Assembly: GCA_937968035.1 (NCBI GenBank)
Contig: CALBTS010000098.1
Location: 1 to 29,165, forward strand
Reading direction: 5' to 3'
Length of the DNA: 29,165 bases
Origin: an uncultured Methanomethylovorans sp.
Lineage (GTDB): Archaea > Halobacteriota > Methanosarcinia > Methanosarcinales > Methanosarcinaceae
The notes under the pieces are model-generated. The model ran no database searches. It was not told where the DNA came from and worked only from the letters and a program-made list of their open reading frames with translations. The first letter of the stretch is position 1. Each line of letters starts with the position of its first letter. Shown here piece by piece: positions 1 to 8,373 of the stretch. Position numbers and translations under genes: made by a program.

Positions 1-508
1 GGTTGCAATGAACAATATTACCTTTCTTGTCCGTGAAAAGCCCTACTGGACAATTATGGAAAAGTGCACTGTAGCGCCGGGTGCTTTCCAGAGATATTCT
101 TTCAAGCTCTTTCTTTTCGATCAAATTGCTTAGAGACCCGGAGAGAATATTGAGAATTTCATGTGCCTGTGTCCATTGTTCAGAATTTTGCCTCTCTTTA
201 TTGTACAATGCTGATATGTAGCCACGGATCTTTCCATGTACTGCCACATCCACGGATATAGATGGGTACTGGCCGTTTTCCGGGTATCCGTAGATCTTTC
301 CATCCATTTTTACAGTGATGCCGTATACCTGAAGAGATAGCATTGCTTCAGGTAACGACCTTACAAGCATACTTATAAGAGAATGTACCGGCAGGCTGGA
401 GTTAAGTAAACTGATAATCTTCAGCAATGCAAACGAATTTTCTGTGGCGTTTTCCTGAATGTTCGGCGCACATTCTCCTAAGACGCAGGTGTCGTTTATC
501 AAGGTCAT
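1..508 (-). CDS. PAS-domain sensor protein, 5' part (cut by left window edge)
   Basis: An open minus-strand frame runs from an ATG at 508 to the left edge with no stop, giving the first 169 residues of a larger protein. Residues about 1-140 hold a helical linker and a region resembling the N-terminal input domains of methanogen sensor kinases, with short alternating strands. From about residue 145 the sequence reads YSALFHNCPVGLF, then TDKKGNIVHCN, which is a typical PAS-domain opening. The family is therefore probably a PAS-containing signal transducer, often a histidine kinase in methanogens, but no kinase domain lies in the window. A TATA box just upstream would place the transcript start about 5 bases before the ATG, so the message is probably leaderless. 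It is divergent from the aminotransferase gene. PAS call is fairly sure; the output domain is unknown. Confidence 0.72.
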   Translation of the reverse strand, partial: MTLINDTCVLGECAPNIQENATENSFALLKIISLLNSSLPVHSLISMLVRSLPEAMLSLQVYGITVKMDGKIYGYPENGQYPSISVDVAVHGKIRGYISALYNKERQNSEQWTQAHEILNILSGSLSNLIEKKELERISLESTRRYSALFHNCPVGLFTDKKGNIVHCN

Positions 509-532
509 TTATTATATTTATATAATTATAAT

Positions 533-545
533 ATTTGTATAAAAG
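533..545 (-). promoter_or_regulatory. TATA box of the PAS sensor gene
   Basis: On the minus strand this reads CTTTTATACAAAT. Its centre is about 31 bases before the ATG at 508, which fits a nearly leaderless archaeal transcript. The same CCTTTTATACAA string occurs in front of the CDF transporter gene. Confidence 0.5.
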
Positions 546-584
546 GATTTCCACAGATGCATGTGGCACGATAACCAATAGCCA

Positions 585-595
585 TATTTATTAAA
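585..595 (+). promoter_or_regulatory. TATA-like box of the aminotransferase gene
   Basis: TATTTATTAAA lies about 60 bases before the ATG at 651, predicting a leader near 35 bases. That leader contains AGGTGA at 641-646, a good ribosome site just before the ATG. Confidence 0.4.
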
Positions 596-650
596 CATGC
601 GCAAAGTATAACGTGCAGGTCCTTCAGAGGAACCTTCTTCAGGTGAAAAG

Positions 651-1808
651 ATGTACGCAGACAGAATCAATGCTCTACCACCTTACCTCTTTGCAGCGAT
701 CGATGAATCCAAAGCCAGGATGTTGGCAAAAGGAGTAGATGTGATAGATCTTGGTATAGGTGATCCTGATCAGCCCACACCTTCGCATATAGTGGAATCC
801 ATGTGCCAGGCTGTCAGAGATCCTTCCACACACAGATACCCATCGTATACTGGTATGTTAGAGTTCAGGAAAGCTGCTGCCAGGTGGTGCCATGAAACAA
901 AGGATATTAACATAGACCCTGTGAACCAGACACTTACACTTATAGGCTCCAAGGAAGGCGTTGCTCATATTCCTCTGGCTTTCATCGATCCGGGTGATGT
1001 GGTGCTGTGTCCTGATCCGGCTTATCCGGTATATAAGATAGGCACGCAGTTCGCAGGTGGGGAACCTTTTATAATGCCGCTTCTCGAAGAGAACGGTTTC
1101 CTGCCAGACCTTGATGCTATACCGGCGGATATGCTGGCAAGGGCAAAACTGATGTTCCTTAATTATCCGAACAATCCTACATCTGCAACAGCTGATAGGT
1201 CTTTCTTTGAAGAGGTTGTGGAATTCGCAAAGGACAACGATCTCATTGTGGTACATGACAATGCATATTCCGAAATGGTCTATGAAGGATATCAGGCACC
1301 AAGCTTCCTGAGCGTGGATGGTGCCATGGATGTTGGTATTGAACTTTTTTCTCTTTCAAAGACTTATAATATGACCGGATGGCGTCTGGGTTTTGCAGTA
1401 GGTAACGAAAAACTCATTAAAGGGCTTGGAAAGGTTAAATCCAACATCGACTCCGGTGCATTTGATGCTATACAGATGGCAGGGATCACCGCACTTACAA
1501 GTTCCCAGCAGTGTGTAAGCGACATGAACCGGATATATGAAAAGAGAAGGGATGTGCTGCTCAAAGGCCTGCAGGGTATAGGCCTCGATGTTAAGCCTCC
1601 AAAGGCGACATTCTATATGTGGGCTCCGGTTCCGAAGGGTTACGATTCTATGGCATTCTCACAGCTGTTGCTTGAAAAGGCCGGGATAGTGGCTACTCCA
1701 GGAGTGGGTTTCGGGCAATACGGCGAAGGTTATATCAGGTTCGCCCTGACACAATCCGTGGAAAGGATCAATGAAGCAGTTGCAAGGATGGAAAAGCTCA
1801 GATTATAA
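651..1808 (+). CDS. dapL: LL-diaminopimelate aminotransferase (class I/II PLP aminotransferase)
   Basis: This 385-residue PLP-dependent fold-type I aminotransferase most resembles the DapL enzymes of methanogens. Those convert tetrahydrodipicolinate to LL-diaminopimelate in lysine synthesis, bypassing the succinylase or acetylase routes. Visible features are the N-terminal [13 protein letters not shown] segment, NYPNNPTSA (about 170-178), the HDNAY segment with the cofactor-binding Asp and Tyr, and the Schiff-base lysine K237 in [17 protein letters not shown]-terminal arginine lies in YIRFALTQS. Length is normal for the family and the frame is intact. AGGTGA sits 4 bases before the ATG, which fixes the start. 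It stands alone, divergent from the sensor and convergent with the PhoU-like gene. Related class I aminotransferases are hard to separate by eye, so another substrate such as aspartate or alanine is possible. Confidence 0.8.
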   Translation: MYADRINALPPYLFAAIDESKARMLAKGVDVIDLGIGDPDQPTPSHIVESMCQAVRDPSTHRYPSYTGMLEFRKAAARWCHETKDINIDPVNQTLTLIGSKEGVAHIPLAFIDPGDVVLCPDPAYPVYKIGTQFAGGEPFIMPLLEENGFLPDLDAIPADMLARAKLMFLNYPNNPTSATADRSFFEEVVEFAKDNDLIVVHDNAYSEMVYEGYQAPSFLSVDGAMDVGIELFSLSKTYNMTGWRLGFAVGNEKLIKGLGKVKSNIDSGAFDAIQMAGITALTSSQQCVSDMNRIYEKRRDVLLKGLQGIGLDVKPPKATFYMWAPVPKGYDSMAFSQLLLEKAGIVATPGVGFGQYGEGYIRFALTQSVERINEAVARMEKLRL

Positions 1809-1836
1809 AGTTGATCAGAAGAGACGAGTGTGGATC

Positions 1837-2937
1837 TTATTTTTCCCTGTCTCTTTCTGAGCTCATGTTAATGGACATTTCAGCTATATCGGCACTATAT
1901 TCAGAAATCCTTTTGAGGCTCTCGATTATGGAGCCCATTTGCTCGGATGTGCAGCGTGATGTTCCCTGCTCATTGCGCATAATGGTGTAATCCTCGAACT
2001 TTCTCGCGTAATTGACGACCTTGTTCGAGTACTTGGTGTCCTTTTCTTCCAGGGCCTTTATGGAGTCAGCAAAAACCTTCTGAGCCAGGTTTCCCATCGC
2101 AAAGACGGCATCCTTTTCAGGGACCACGGTATCCATAATAATGATCTGGCGCGCTATTCTTTCCACATGGTCCCCTATGCGCTCGATGATCTTCGTAACA
2201 AGCCTGTACCCCAGGCACTGGCGGGGTCTTTCTATTCCGATTTTCTCGGCAAGTTTCGGATCTTCTACTGCAGATTTTAATTGCCTTACGGTCAGAAGAT
2301 AGAATCTGTCCACTTCATTATCCCTGTTGACTATATCTCTGGCAAGTTCCAGATCATGTTCCCTCAGGGCAAGCATCACGTCCTCGAGCATTGAAGTGAT
2401 GAGCCGGGACATGTTCTGCAAGGCTTTGTCCAGTGGTAGTTCCTGGTAGTTCATAAGGCTTTGTAGCACTATCTCATTTCTTGATTCCTCAATGACCTCA
2501 ATACCAATGAGGCGCTGGCGGGTAACATCTTTGAAGAACTTACGATCCATTGCATGGAATCCTTTTTTTGTGACCAGTCGGATAATATCACGTCCTGCGA
2601 GATAATGGGACACGATTATCCTGAAATTATCTTCTTGTGTGTCCTCCTGAGATATCTCGATCACAGATTCCTGTTTCCTTTTATCCAGCTTTGAATCGGC
2701 AGATAACAAAAGAGTGCAATCACTTTGTGGAATAAGAGTTAAGGTGTCCCCAGAGTTAAGACCGCAGTCGCGTACCCATTTGATGGGTAAAGAAACAATA
2801 TATGTGGAACCACCTGTCAACTGGATCTTTCTTTGCTCATAATTTATAACAACACACCCTATATTTTGGTACATTTGCATATACTTATTCAGAATACATA
2901 AATATGATGGATTTACCATATATCTATCTATATTCAA
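1837..2937 (-). CDS. PhoU-family phosphate regulator with N-terminal AbrB-like DNA-binding domain
   Basis: The protein begins with a SpoVT/AbrB-like swapped-hairpin segment (RKIQLTGGSTYIVSLPIKWV, about residues 36-55). That is the form seen in archaeal PhoU homologues. Two PhoU helical bundles follow (about 155-255 and 265-360), with the acidic-basic pattern of metal-binding PhoU helices (RDNEVDRFYLL, RIGDHVERIA). PhoU proteins restrain phosphate uptake or signalling. No pst transporter or phoR-like kinase lies nearby, so the target here is unknown. The start is uncertain. The first ATG gives about 20 residues (MNIDRYMVNPSYL) that are not typical of the family, and M22 at 2874 fits homologues better, but neither has a visible ribosome site. 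A TATA box and an inverted repeat lie immediately upstream. Confidence 0.8.
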   Translation of the reverse strand: MNIDRYMVNPSYLCILNKYMQMYQNIGCVVINYEQRKIQLTGGSTYIVSLPIKWVRDCGLNSGDTLTLIPQSDCTLLLSADSKLDKRKQESVIEISQEDTQEDNFRIIVSHYLAGRDIIRLVTKKGFHAMDRKFFKDVTRQRLIGIEVIEESRNEIVLQSLMNYQELPLDKALQNMSRLITSMLEDVMLALREHDLELARDIVNRDNEVDRFYLLTVRQLKSAVEDPKLAEKIGIERPRQCLGYRLVTKIIERIGDHVERIARQIIIMDTVVPEKDAVFAMGNLAQKVFADSIKALEEKDTKYSNKVVNYARKFEDYTIMRNEQGTSRCTSEQMGSIIESLKRISEYSADIAEMSINMSSERDREK

Positions 2938-2941
2938 TGTT

Positions 2942-2963
2942 GATACAATAATAGCATTGTATC
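2942..2963. promoter_or_regulatory. Inverted repeat at the predicted transcript start of the PhoU-like gene
   Basis: GATACAAT (2942-2949) and ATTGTATC (2956-2963) are a perfect 8-base inverted repeat with a 6-base spacer. It lies between the TATA box and the first ATG and covers the expected transcription start near 2960. This is a good position for a repressor operator. Confidence 0.5.
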
Positions 2964-2980
2964 GATCAATAAAAAGATTT

Positions 2981-2990
2981 CATTTATAAG
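2981..2990 (-). promoter_or_regulatory. TATA box of the PhoU-like gene
   Basis: The minus strand reads CTTATAAATG, close to the archaeal consensus. The predicted transcript start, about 26 bases downstream, is near 2960. Confidence 0.5.
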
Positions 2991-3141
2991 CTTTTATTAA
3001 ACTATATAGATTACTCCTAATATACTTCCTCCAAGGAGGATATCATATCGATAAGTCAACAACATGCTTATTCTACCTTCCCATGGGAAAAGGTACAGAC
3101 AGTATCAATCATGTAATGCCCTCTTTTTATTATATGGGCAG

Positions 3142-3149
3142 AAAAAAAA
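3142..3149 (-). terminator. aroC: Oligo-T terminator after chorismate synthase
   Basis: Eight consecutive T on the minus strand lie about 33 bases beyond the aroC stop codon. Archaeal termination commonly occurs at such U-tracts without a hairpin. Confidence 0.45.
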
Positions 3150-3182
3150 TCTACATTTCGTTCTTATCAAAAAATCTCTGCA

Positions 3183-4274
3183 TCAAATAGATGCCGGATC
3201 GATGAAACCGCTGCGCAGCATATGGTCTGCAAGCACGATCGCAACCATCGCCTCAGCCACAGGCACAAGTCTAGGGGGTATGGTGGGGTCATGTCTTCCA
3301 TGAACCTCTATCTCGCATTCCTGGACCTTTTCCATATCCACTGTTCTCTGCTTCTTTGAGATGGATGGCGTAGGTTTGACCGCAATCCTGCATATAATAG
3401 GAAGCCCTGTGGATATGCCGCCAATTATACCGCCTGCGTTGTTGGTCGGACATGTGATCTGTCCGTCTTTTACTATGAACGGATCGTTCATCTGGCTGCC
3501 TTTCATGCGTGCACTTGCAAAACCAGCACCTATCTCCAATCCTTTTACAGCGCCTATGCTCATCAGTGCCTTTGAGATATCAGCATCCAGCTTATCGAAT
3601 ACAGGTTCGCCAAGACCTCTGGGAACTCCTGTGGCAATGACCTCTACTATGCCCCCAAGGCTGTCACCTTCTTTGCGCGCATCTTCGACCGCTTGCATCA
3701 TCCTTGAAGCTGTCCTGAGGTCAGCACAACGGACCGGTGTTTTCTCTACGTTATCCATCACTTCGGTAAAAGACAGTTCGGAAGCTACAATGCCCCCCAA
3801 TTCGATCACATGTGCAACAACTGTGATGCCGTAGCAGGAAAGCAAATGTTTTGCAATGGCGCCTGCAGCCACTCTGCCAAGAGTTTCCCTCCCGGATGAC
3901 CTGCCTCCGCCTCTGTGATCCCTGATCCCATATTTTTCCCTGTACAACAGATCTGCATGCCCGGGTCTTGGGATAGTCCGCAGATAATCATAAGCACTTG
4001 AGTTTGCATCCTTGTTGCGGACCATCATGGAAATTGGCATGCCAGTGGTCTTTCCTTCGAACACACCTGACAGTATCTCTACGGCGTCGGATTCGTTGCG
4101 TGATGTAGAGGCACTGCTTTGTCCGGGTCTTCGCCTGTCCAGTTCCTTCTGTATCACGGAGGCATCAAGAAGCAGACCTGCAGGAGTTCCATCCACCACT
4201 ACCCCCAGGGCATTGCCATGTGATTCTCCCCAGGTCGTTACCTTAAAGGCAGTTCCAAAAGTGTTGCCAGACAT
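3183..4274 (-). CDS. aroC: Chorismate synthase
   Basis: This enzyme removes phosphate from EPSP to make chorismate, the last step of the shikimate pathway, using reduced FMN. All family landmarks are present: the N-terminal [15 protein letters not shown], the RRRPGQ and TSRNESD segments, the [20 protein letters not shown] motif, and the C-terminal [18 protein letters not shown]. From the ATG at 4274 the protein is 363 residues, normal for AroC. I prefer this start to the upstream ATG at 4328. The extra 18 residues are not conserved in the family, and AAGGATGAT lies about 10 bases before 4274. The upstream ATG would overlap the CDF gene by four bases (ATGA). The gene follows the CDF transporter on the same strand and may be cotranscribed with it. 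Confidence 0.95.
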   Translation of the reverse strand: MSGNTFGTAFKVTTWGESHGNALGVVVDGTPAGLLLDASVIQKELDRRRPGQSSASTSRNESDAVEILSGVFEGKTTGMPISMMVRNKDANSSAYDYLRTIPRPGHADLLYREKYGIRDHRGGGRSSGRETLGRVAAGAIAKHLLSCYGITVVAHVIELGGIVASELSFTEVMDNVEKTPVRCADLRTASRMMQAVEDARKEGDSLGGIVEVIATGVPRGLGEPVFDKLDADISKALMSIGAVKGLEIGAGFASARMKGSQMNDPFIVKDGQITCPTNNAGGIIGGISTGLPIICRIAVKPTPSISKKQRTVDMEKVQECEIEVHGRHDPTIPPRLVPVAEAMVAIVLADHMLRSGFIDPASI

Positions 4275-4324
4275 CGTTAGTAAATCATCCTTACTTATCT
4301 TATAGTTTATCCCGCATTTCCGGG

Positions 4325-5200
4325 TCATGAAGCAGGTTCAAGTGAAGTGGGTTCTATGTGGATTATAACATCCTGGACACCTTCAAAATGTTGTTTCAGT
4401 TCATATTCCACAGTATCGGCAATGTCATGGGACCTGAGAGTAGGCATTGTGGGATGCACTTCCACATGCAGATCGATGTATATGTGACCTGCAGTCCCTC
4501 GGGTCCTGATATTATGACAGTCAATAACTCCATCCACCGCACATACTACGCTATGTATTTCTTCAGCGTTGAGCTGAGACGTATCACACAGAACGGAAGA
4601 GCTTTTCATGATTATCCTGATGCCTGTATAGATGATGATCCCTGAAATTATGATCGCTATGATCGGATCAAGTACAGGCAAACCTGCTTTTATGGCAATG
4701 AGTCCCAGGATGACAGAAAGGGATACATAGATATCACTTCTGGTGTGCATGGAATCGGCTATCAGCACTTCACTTTGCAATTTTACTCCGTTGTTGTGTT
4801 CATAGGTGGTTACCATGTAGTTGATTGTCATTGTACCGACCATGACCAGAAAACTAAATGTCGTTACTTCGGGCATGATCCCAGTTCCGAATCTATGTAA
4901 AGCTGAGTTCACTATATTAAAGCCGGCAAACATCAGCAGCACAGCGATAAAGACAGATGCCATTGTCTCGAACTTGCGATGCCCATAGGGATGTTCTGCG
5001 TCAGGAGGTTTGGAGGCTGCCTGGATGCCTATCAGGCCCACTATATTAGAGACACCATCGAACAGGGAATGATAACCATCAGATTGCATACTGAGTGTAT
5101 TGGTCAATGAGCCATAGATTATCTTTGCAAAGGAAACCGCAAGGTTCAGGAATAGGACCTGGATCAGTATTTTCCGTACTTTTTTATAACGTGCATCCAT
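4325..5200 (-). CDS. Cation diffusion facilitator (CDF) family metal transporter
   Basis: This 291-residue membrane protein of the CDF family exports divalent metals such as Zn2+, Fe2+, Mn2+ or Co2+ against protons. About six hydrophobic segments fill residues 10-200. The membrane metal site is visible as D41 with H44 and D48 in SDGYHSLFD, and as the H-x3-D pair in ADSMHTRSD on a later helix. The HPYGHRKFE loop is also typical. Residues about 205-291 form the cytoplasmic ferredoxin-like domain ([20 protein letters not shown]). The metal cannot be assigned from the sequence. A CCTTTTATACAA TATA box lies about 30 bases upstream. It is divergent from the lipoprotein gene and just upstream of aroC. 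Confidence 0.9.
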   Translation of the reverse strand: MDARYKKVRKILIQVLFLNLAVSFAKIIYGSLTNTLSMQSDGYHSLFDGVSNIVGLIGIQAASKPPDAEHPYGHRKFETMASVFIAVLLMFAGFNIVNSALHRFGTGIMPEVTTFSFLVMVGTMTINYMVTTYEHNNGVKLQSEVLIADSMHTRSDIYVSLSVILGLIAIKAGLPVLDPIIAIIISGIIIYTGIRIIMKSSSVLCDTSQLNAEEIHSVVCAVDGVIDCHNIRTRGTAGHIYIDLHVEVHPTMPTLRSHDIADTVEYELKQHFEGVQDVIIHIEPTSLEPAS

Positions 5201-5220
5201 CTGTAAAAGGTTAGTATAGT

Positions 5221-5233
5221 ATTGTATAAAAGG
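5221..5233 (-). promoter_or_regulatory. TATA box of the CDF transporter gene
   Basis: The minus strand reads CCTTTTATACAAT. It is nearly identical to the box before the PAS sensor gene and about 27 bases from the ATG, suggesting a very short leader. Confidence 0.5.
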
Positions 5234-5319
5234 TTATGATCCTCAGACCTGAACAATGGAGTTAGGATCAATTATTCCTATAGCTATCTTAATATCTGAT
5301 CTCCAGCAAATGAATACGC

Positions 5320-6033
5320 ATGAAAATATCTTCATCTTACAAAGTTTTCCTTTTTATGGGTGCCATGTTATCTGCTATCGTGGTTTCAGGTTGTCTTGAA
5401 GCTCCGGAAGCATCTGCTGCTCTTCTGGATAATGATCAGCTTACTATCCATGGATGGTTGCAGGTAGGAGACCCAGAGGTCTCTCAGATCGAACACAACA
5501 TAACCAAGAATACTGTTCTTACCATGAGCCTAATAAAAGTTAAGTATCAGGATGAAGAAATCTCTTCTGTCGTGGGAGGAGGTATCCAGAACGTTACATC
5601 CAGGCTTCATATCGATAGCAAACAAGCGTTCCCTACGCCCACTATCATAACATACCGGATCACTATGCCGGGCGGAAAAAAACTGCCTCTGGAAACTTTT
5701 TCCTCTCTTATGTCTCCAAGCGTTGAGCGTACGAACAGAGATAATAATATTTCCAGTCTCAGATGGGGTAATACCACCGAATTGCAGCTGGACAATGGCA
5801 ACAATGCAAATGCTTTTTTCTATAAAGGCAATTTCTCCGGGAATGGATCATATGTGGGCATATTGGGGATGGTGGTGACATACAATGATGAAAATTCAAG
5901 TACTATGATCATCGGATTTGTTCCCGATGGAAAGTTCGCCGTTCAGCTGGGGGATTCCAGAAAAGAACTGCTCTTCATCGATGGCAGGAAGGAATTAGAA
6001 GAAATGACAGACCTGATACAGACTGTGGAGTAA
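5320..6033 (+). CDS. Predicted secreted lipoprotein of unknown function
   Basis: I do not recognise this 237-residue protein. It starts with a basic residue and a hydrophobic signal segment (about 8-24) ending in a lipobox-like VSGC with C25, so it is probably a lipid-anchored extracellular protein. The rest is predicted beta-rich. It carries many Asn-X-Ser/Thr sequons (HNIT, QNVT, NNIS, GNTT, GNFS, NGSY, ENSS), consistent with archaeal N-glycosylation outside the cell. There is no catalytic motif or membrane segment after the signal. No clear ribosome site precedes the ATG. It is followed after 45 bases by the CooC-like gene, which has its own TATA box, so the two need not share a job. Confidence 0.7.
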   Translation: MKISSSYKVFLFMGAMLSAIVVSGCLEAPEASAALLDNDQLTIHGWLQVGDPEVSQIEHNITKNTVLTMSLIKVKYQDEEISSVVGGGIQNVTSRLHIDSKQAFPTPTIITYRITMPGGKKLPLETFSSLMSPSVERTNRDNNISSLRWGNTTELQLDNGNNANAFFYKGNFSGNGSYVGILGMVVTYNDENSSTMIIGFVPDGKFAVQLGDSRKELLFIDGRKELEEMTDLIQTVE

Positions 6034-6050
6034 CAGGATACCGGAAGGTA

Positions 6051-6062
6051 TAATTTATATAA
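6051..6062 (+). promoter_or_regulatory. TATA box of the CooC-like gene (leaderless promoter)
   Basis: TAATTTATATAA, preceded by the purine-rich GGAAGG, is centred about 22-26 bases before the ATG at 6079. The transcript would start at or beside the start codon, and no ribosome site is present. Confidence 0.5.
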
Positions 6063-6078
6063 TGACCCTGTTCAGTGC

Positions 6079-6846
6079 ATGGTGAAAATTGCTGTCACAG
6101 GTAAAGGCGGTGTAGGTAAGACCACGCTTTCGGGGACTCTTGCGCGGATGCTTGCAAGGGATGGTTTTGATGTAGTGGCCATAGATGCTGATGCAGATAT
6201 GAACCTCGCTTCATCCATCGGCATAAGCAATCCTCCGGATCCTCTCACTGACTATCAGGATATGATCGAAGAGCGGGCAGGGGAAAAAGGGGGCATGTTC
6301 AAGTTCAACCCCAAAGTTGACGATATCGTAGACAGGTTCGGGGTAGTTGGTCCTGACAATGTAAAGATGCTTGTGATGGGCACCATTGACACCGGAGGCA
6401 GTGGCTGCATGTGTCCTGCATCTTCTTTCCTTAAGGCATTCCTCAGGCATGTAGTACTGAAGGATAAAAGCGCAGTGATACTTGATATGGAAGCAGGGAT
6501 CGAGCATCTGGGCAGAGGCACCACGAAGGGCATCGATCTTATGATAGTCGTTGTTGAACCGGGTAAACGTTCACTGGAAACCGCTGAAAGGATCAAGCAC
6601 CTTTCCGAGGATATAGGTGTAAAACATCTGGCAGCGGTCATCAACAAGGGCAAGTCTGTGAACCTTAAACCGCAGCTTGAGGCACTGGGAATACCTGTGC
6701 TCGGTGAGATACCTTACGATGAAGACCTTGTCCGTGCAGATCTTGAAGGCGTTGCACCCATTGATGTGGGAGGCAAATGGGTGGATGCTGTGGCACAGAT
6801 CAAGGATAACATGATGCAGATGATCAATGGTTTTGAGCAACAATAA
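6079..6846 (+). CDS. cooC: CooC-type nickel-insertion ATPase (MinD/ParA superfamily)
   Basis: This 255-residue P-loop ATPase has a deviant Walker A motif GKGGVGKTT (8-16) with the signature lysine K9, DADAD after strand 2, and the CxC pair C110/C112 in GSGCMCP. In CooC that pair binds metal at the dimer interface. The combination points to the CooC group, which matures carbon monoxide dehydrogenase by ATP-driven nickel insertion. In a methanogen the likely client is CODH/acetyl-CoA synthase, but no cdh genes are in this window. Closely related ATPases serve other metalloenzymes, so the client is inferred. A TATA box immediately upstream suggests a leaderless mRNA, with GTG at codon 2 as another possible start. 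It ends 8 bases from the convergent permease gene. Confidence 0.85.
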   Translation: MVKIAVTGKGGVGKTTLSGTLARMLARDGFDVVAIDADADMNLASSIGISNPPDPLTDYQDMIEERAGEKGGMFKFNPKVDDIVDRFGVVGPDNVKMLVMGTIDTGGSGCMCPASSFLKAFLRHVVLKDKSAVILDMEAGIEHLGRGTTKGIDLMIVVVEPGKRSLETAERIKHLSEDIGVKHLAAVINKGKSVNLKPQLEALGIPVLGEIPYDEDLVRADLEGVAPIDVGGKWVDAVAQIKDNMMQMINGFEQQ

Positions 6847-6854
6847 TATTCATT

Positions 6855-8213
6855 TTATAGGAAATACAGGATAACCGGCAGTAAGATCACACCCATGGCA
6901 TTACTTTTTCTCACATGCATGAAAGATGGCAGCAGTCCTATGGATGTGGCCATGAGGAATATTATGATCCCGAATACCCCTGTGAATACAGCGACCATAA
7001 CTACAAGACCTGTCAGTACTGCGATGCTCAGTTTCCTGTAGTCTATTTTTTCCATGAACAGGTGAATGGTATTTCCAATCTTGATAGTTGAATAATAGGA
7101 AAACATCGATGCAAGGATAACCACACATAACAGAATAAGGATAATGGGTATGCTAATTGCTGATGGTTCTAAGAAAGATGATATCGCCACAATTGCTCCA
7201 TTACGGGCCCTGCCAATGAAGAAAAATACGAACAGTCCAAAAACCGCATTCGCAGTGTTGACACCTGACACTGATACGATGAACTCTCTGGCTTCGTTAA
7301 GAGGGTCATCTGTCATATTATATTTGGTATGATCCTTTTTGCCCTTTATCCTACCTAATTGTTCTGCGAGCAATGTGGCGACAGAAGATGATACCCCCGG
7401 CAGCCACGCTACAAAAGAACCTGCAAAACTTCCCGAAGCAATTGCTTTTATTGCCCTGTTAGCAGGCAGGGTGATCAGCGAAGTGCGCTGGGGTGGAATT
7501 ACCGAACCTGTCGTCAGACTTACTATTAACTGGGAAGCTCCAAACAGGCCGCTTAACAGAGGAAGCAGTATAGATGGACTATCCGATTCAAACAGTGAGT
7601 TTGCCAAGTTTTCTTTCCCGAACGCAAAGATACCCAGCAGCCCACTCAGCCCAAACACTACAAATGCATAAAAAATATGCCTGTAACGAACCAGGGATCC
7701 CTGACCAGGTACATACTCGCCTTTCTCTGTTATGATCATCAGCAAAGCTATGAAGAGGAGCATCCAGCCAATGTGGTCCTGTATCAGTGGGTATATTGTG
7801 TACAGCAGGATCCCGAAAGGCAAAAGCAGAATGATGGATACAATGACAGAACCCGCGCTTCCCATAGCTGAAAGGCGAATGGCTTCGGGCCCTCTGCCGT
7901 CGAGCAGTAACTGATGTCCCGGGAGTACTGCCAGTGCCATGTCCGAGTTAGGCACTCCCAGATAGATGGCAGGTATTATGTCGTGGAAGGTGTGAGTGAT
8001 ACAGTTTGCCAGGATCATGAAGATGATATATATGGCTGGTATGCCGCTCTCAATAAGCATAGGGGATACAGATACCAGTAACATCGCAAAATTATTGCTG
8101 TGCAATCCGGGTATCAATCCAGACACTACCCCCATCAGGCAACCTGCAAGTACAGACAGCAATAAAAGAAGCACGGATATATCTTCAGTGATCATAGGCA
8201 TTGTTTCATCCAT
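6855..8213 (-). CDS. TctA-family (DUF112) multi-pass permease, archaeal stand-alone type
   Basis: This is a very hydrophobic protein of about 452 residues with some ten to twelve membrane segments. It matches the archaeal branch of the tripartite tricarboxylate transporter large subunit (TctA). Recognisable parts are GLIPGLHSNNFA near the N-terminus, the loop HDIIPAIYLGVPNSD, and LPGVSSSVATLLAEQ, the second copy of the re-entrant-like motif. Neither the small membrane subunit TctB nor the binding protein TctC is nearby, as usual for archaeal members, so the substrate is unknown. The TATA box at 8260-8268 predicts transcription from about 8238. That rules out the first ATG at 8246, so I use the next ATG at 8213; ATG at 8201 is also possible. 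The stop lies 8 bases from the convergent cooC stop. Confidence 0.8.
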   Translation of the reverse strand: MDETMPMITEDISVLLLLLSVLAGCLMGVVSGLIPGLHSNNFAMLLVSVSPMLIESGIPAIYIIFMILANCITHTFHDIIPAIYLGVPNSDMALAVLPGHQLLLDGRGPEAIRLSAMGSAGSVIVSIILLLPFGILLYTIYPLIQDHIGWMLLFIALLMIITEKGEYVPGQGSLVRYRHIFYAFVVFGLSGLLGIFAFGKENLANSLFESDSPSILLPLLSGLFGASQLIVSLTTGSVIPPQRTSLITLPANRAIKAIASGSFAGSFVAWLPGVSSSVATLLAEQLGRIKGKKDHTKYNMTDDPLNEAREFIVSVSGVNTANAVFGLFVFFFIGRARNGAIVAISSFLEPSAISIPIILILLCVVILASMFSYYSTIKIGNTIHLFMEKIDYRKLSIAVLTGLVVMVAVFTGVFGIIIFLMATSIGLLPSFMHVRKSNAMGVILLPVILYFL

Positions 8214-8259
8214 TTCGTTTTTAGAACAGTGAAAATTATACCCCAAAGATGACCTCTAT

Positions 8260-8268
8260 CTTTATAAG
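8260..8268 (-). promoter_or_regulatory. TATA box of the TctA-like permease gene
   Basis: CTTATAAAG on the minus strand is a near-consensus box. Its spacing argues against use of the ATG at 8246. Confidence 0.5.
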
Positions 8269-8331
8269 TTTTTCCAGTTAGTTGTAATTCCGGGTAGTAA
8301 CTGTAGCCAGCAAAGTCATCTGCTCACCACA

Positions 8332-8341
8332 ACAATAAATA
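8332..8341 (+). promoter_or_regulatory. TATA-like box of the tRNA thiolation gene
   Basis: ACAATAAATA predicts a transcript start near 8363. That is after the first in-frame ATG (8347) but before the ATG at 8374. Confidence 0.4.
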
Positions 8342-8373
8342 GGAAAATGCCTTTTTTGATGCAGGATGAACCT

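Noticed and set aside
3064..3303. Plus-strand 79-codon frame between the PhoU-like gene and aroC
   Set aside because: Its second half lies on the aroC coding region and it has no ribosome site or promoter.
4275..4328. Upstream ATG giving aroC an 18-residue extension and an ATGA overlap with the CDF gene
   Set aside because: The extension is not a feature of the family and lacks a ribosome site, while the ATG at 4274 has one.
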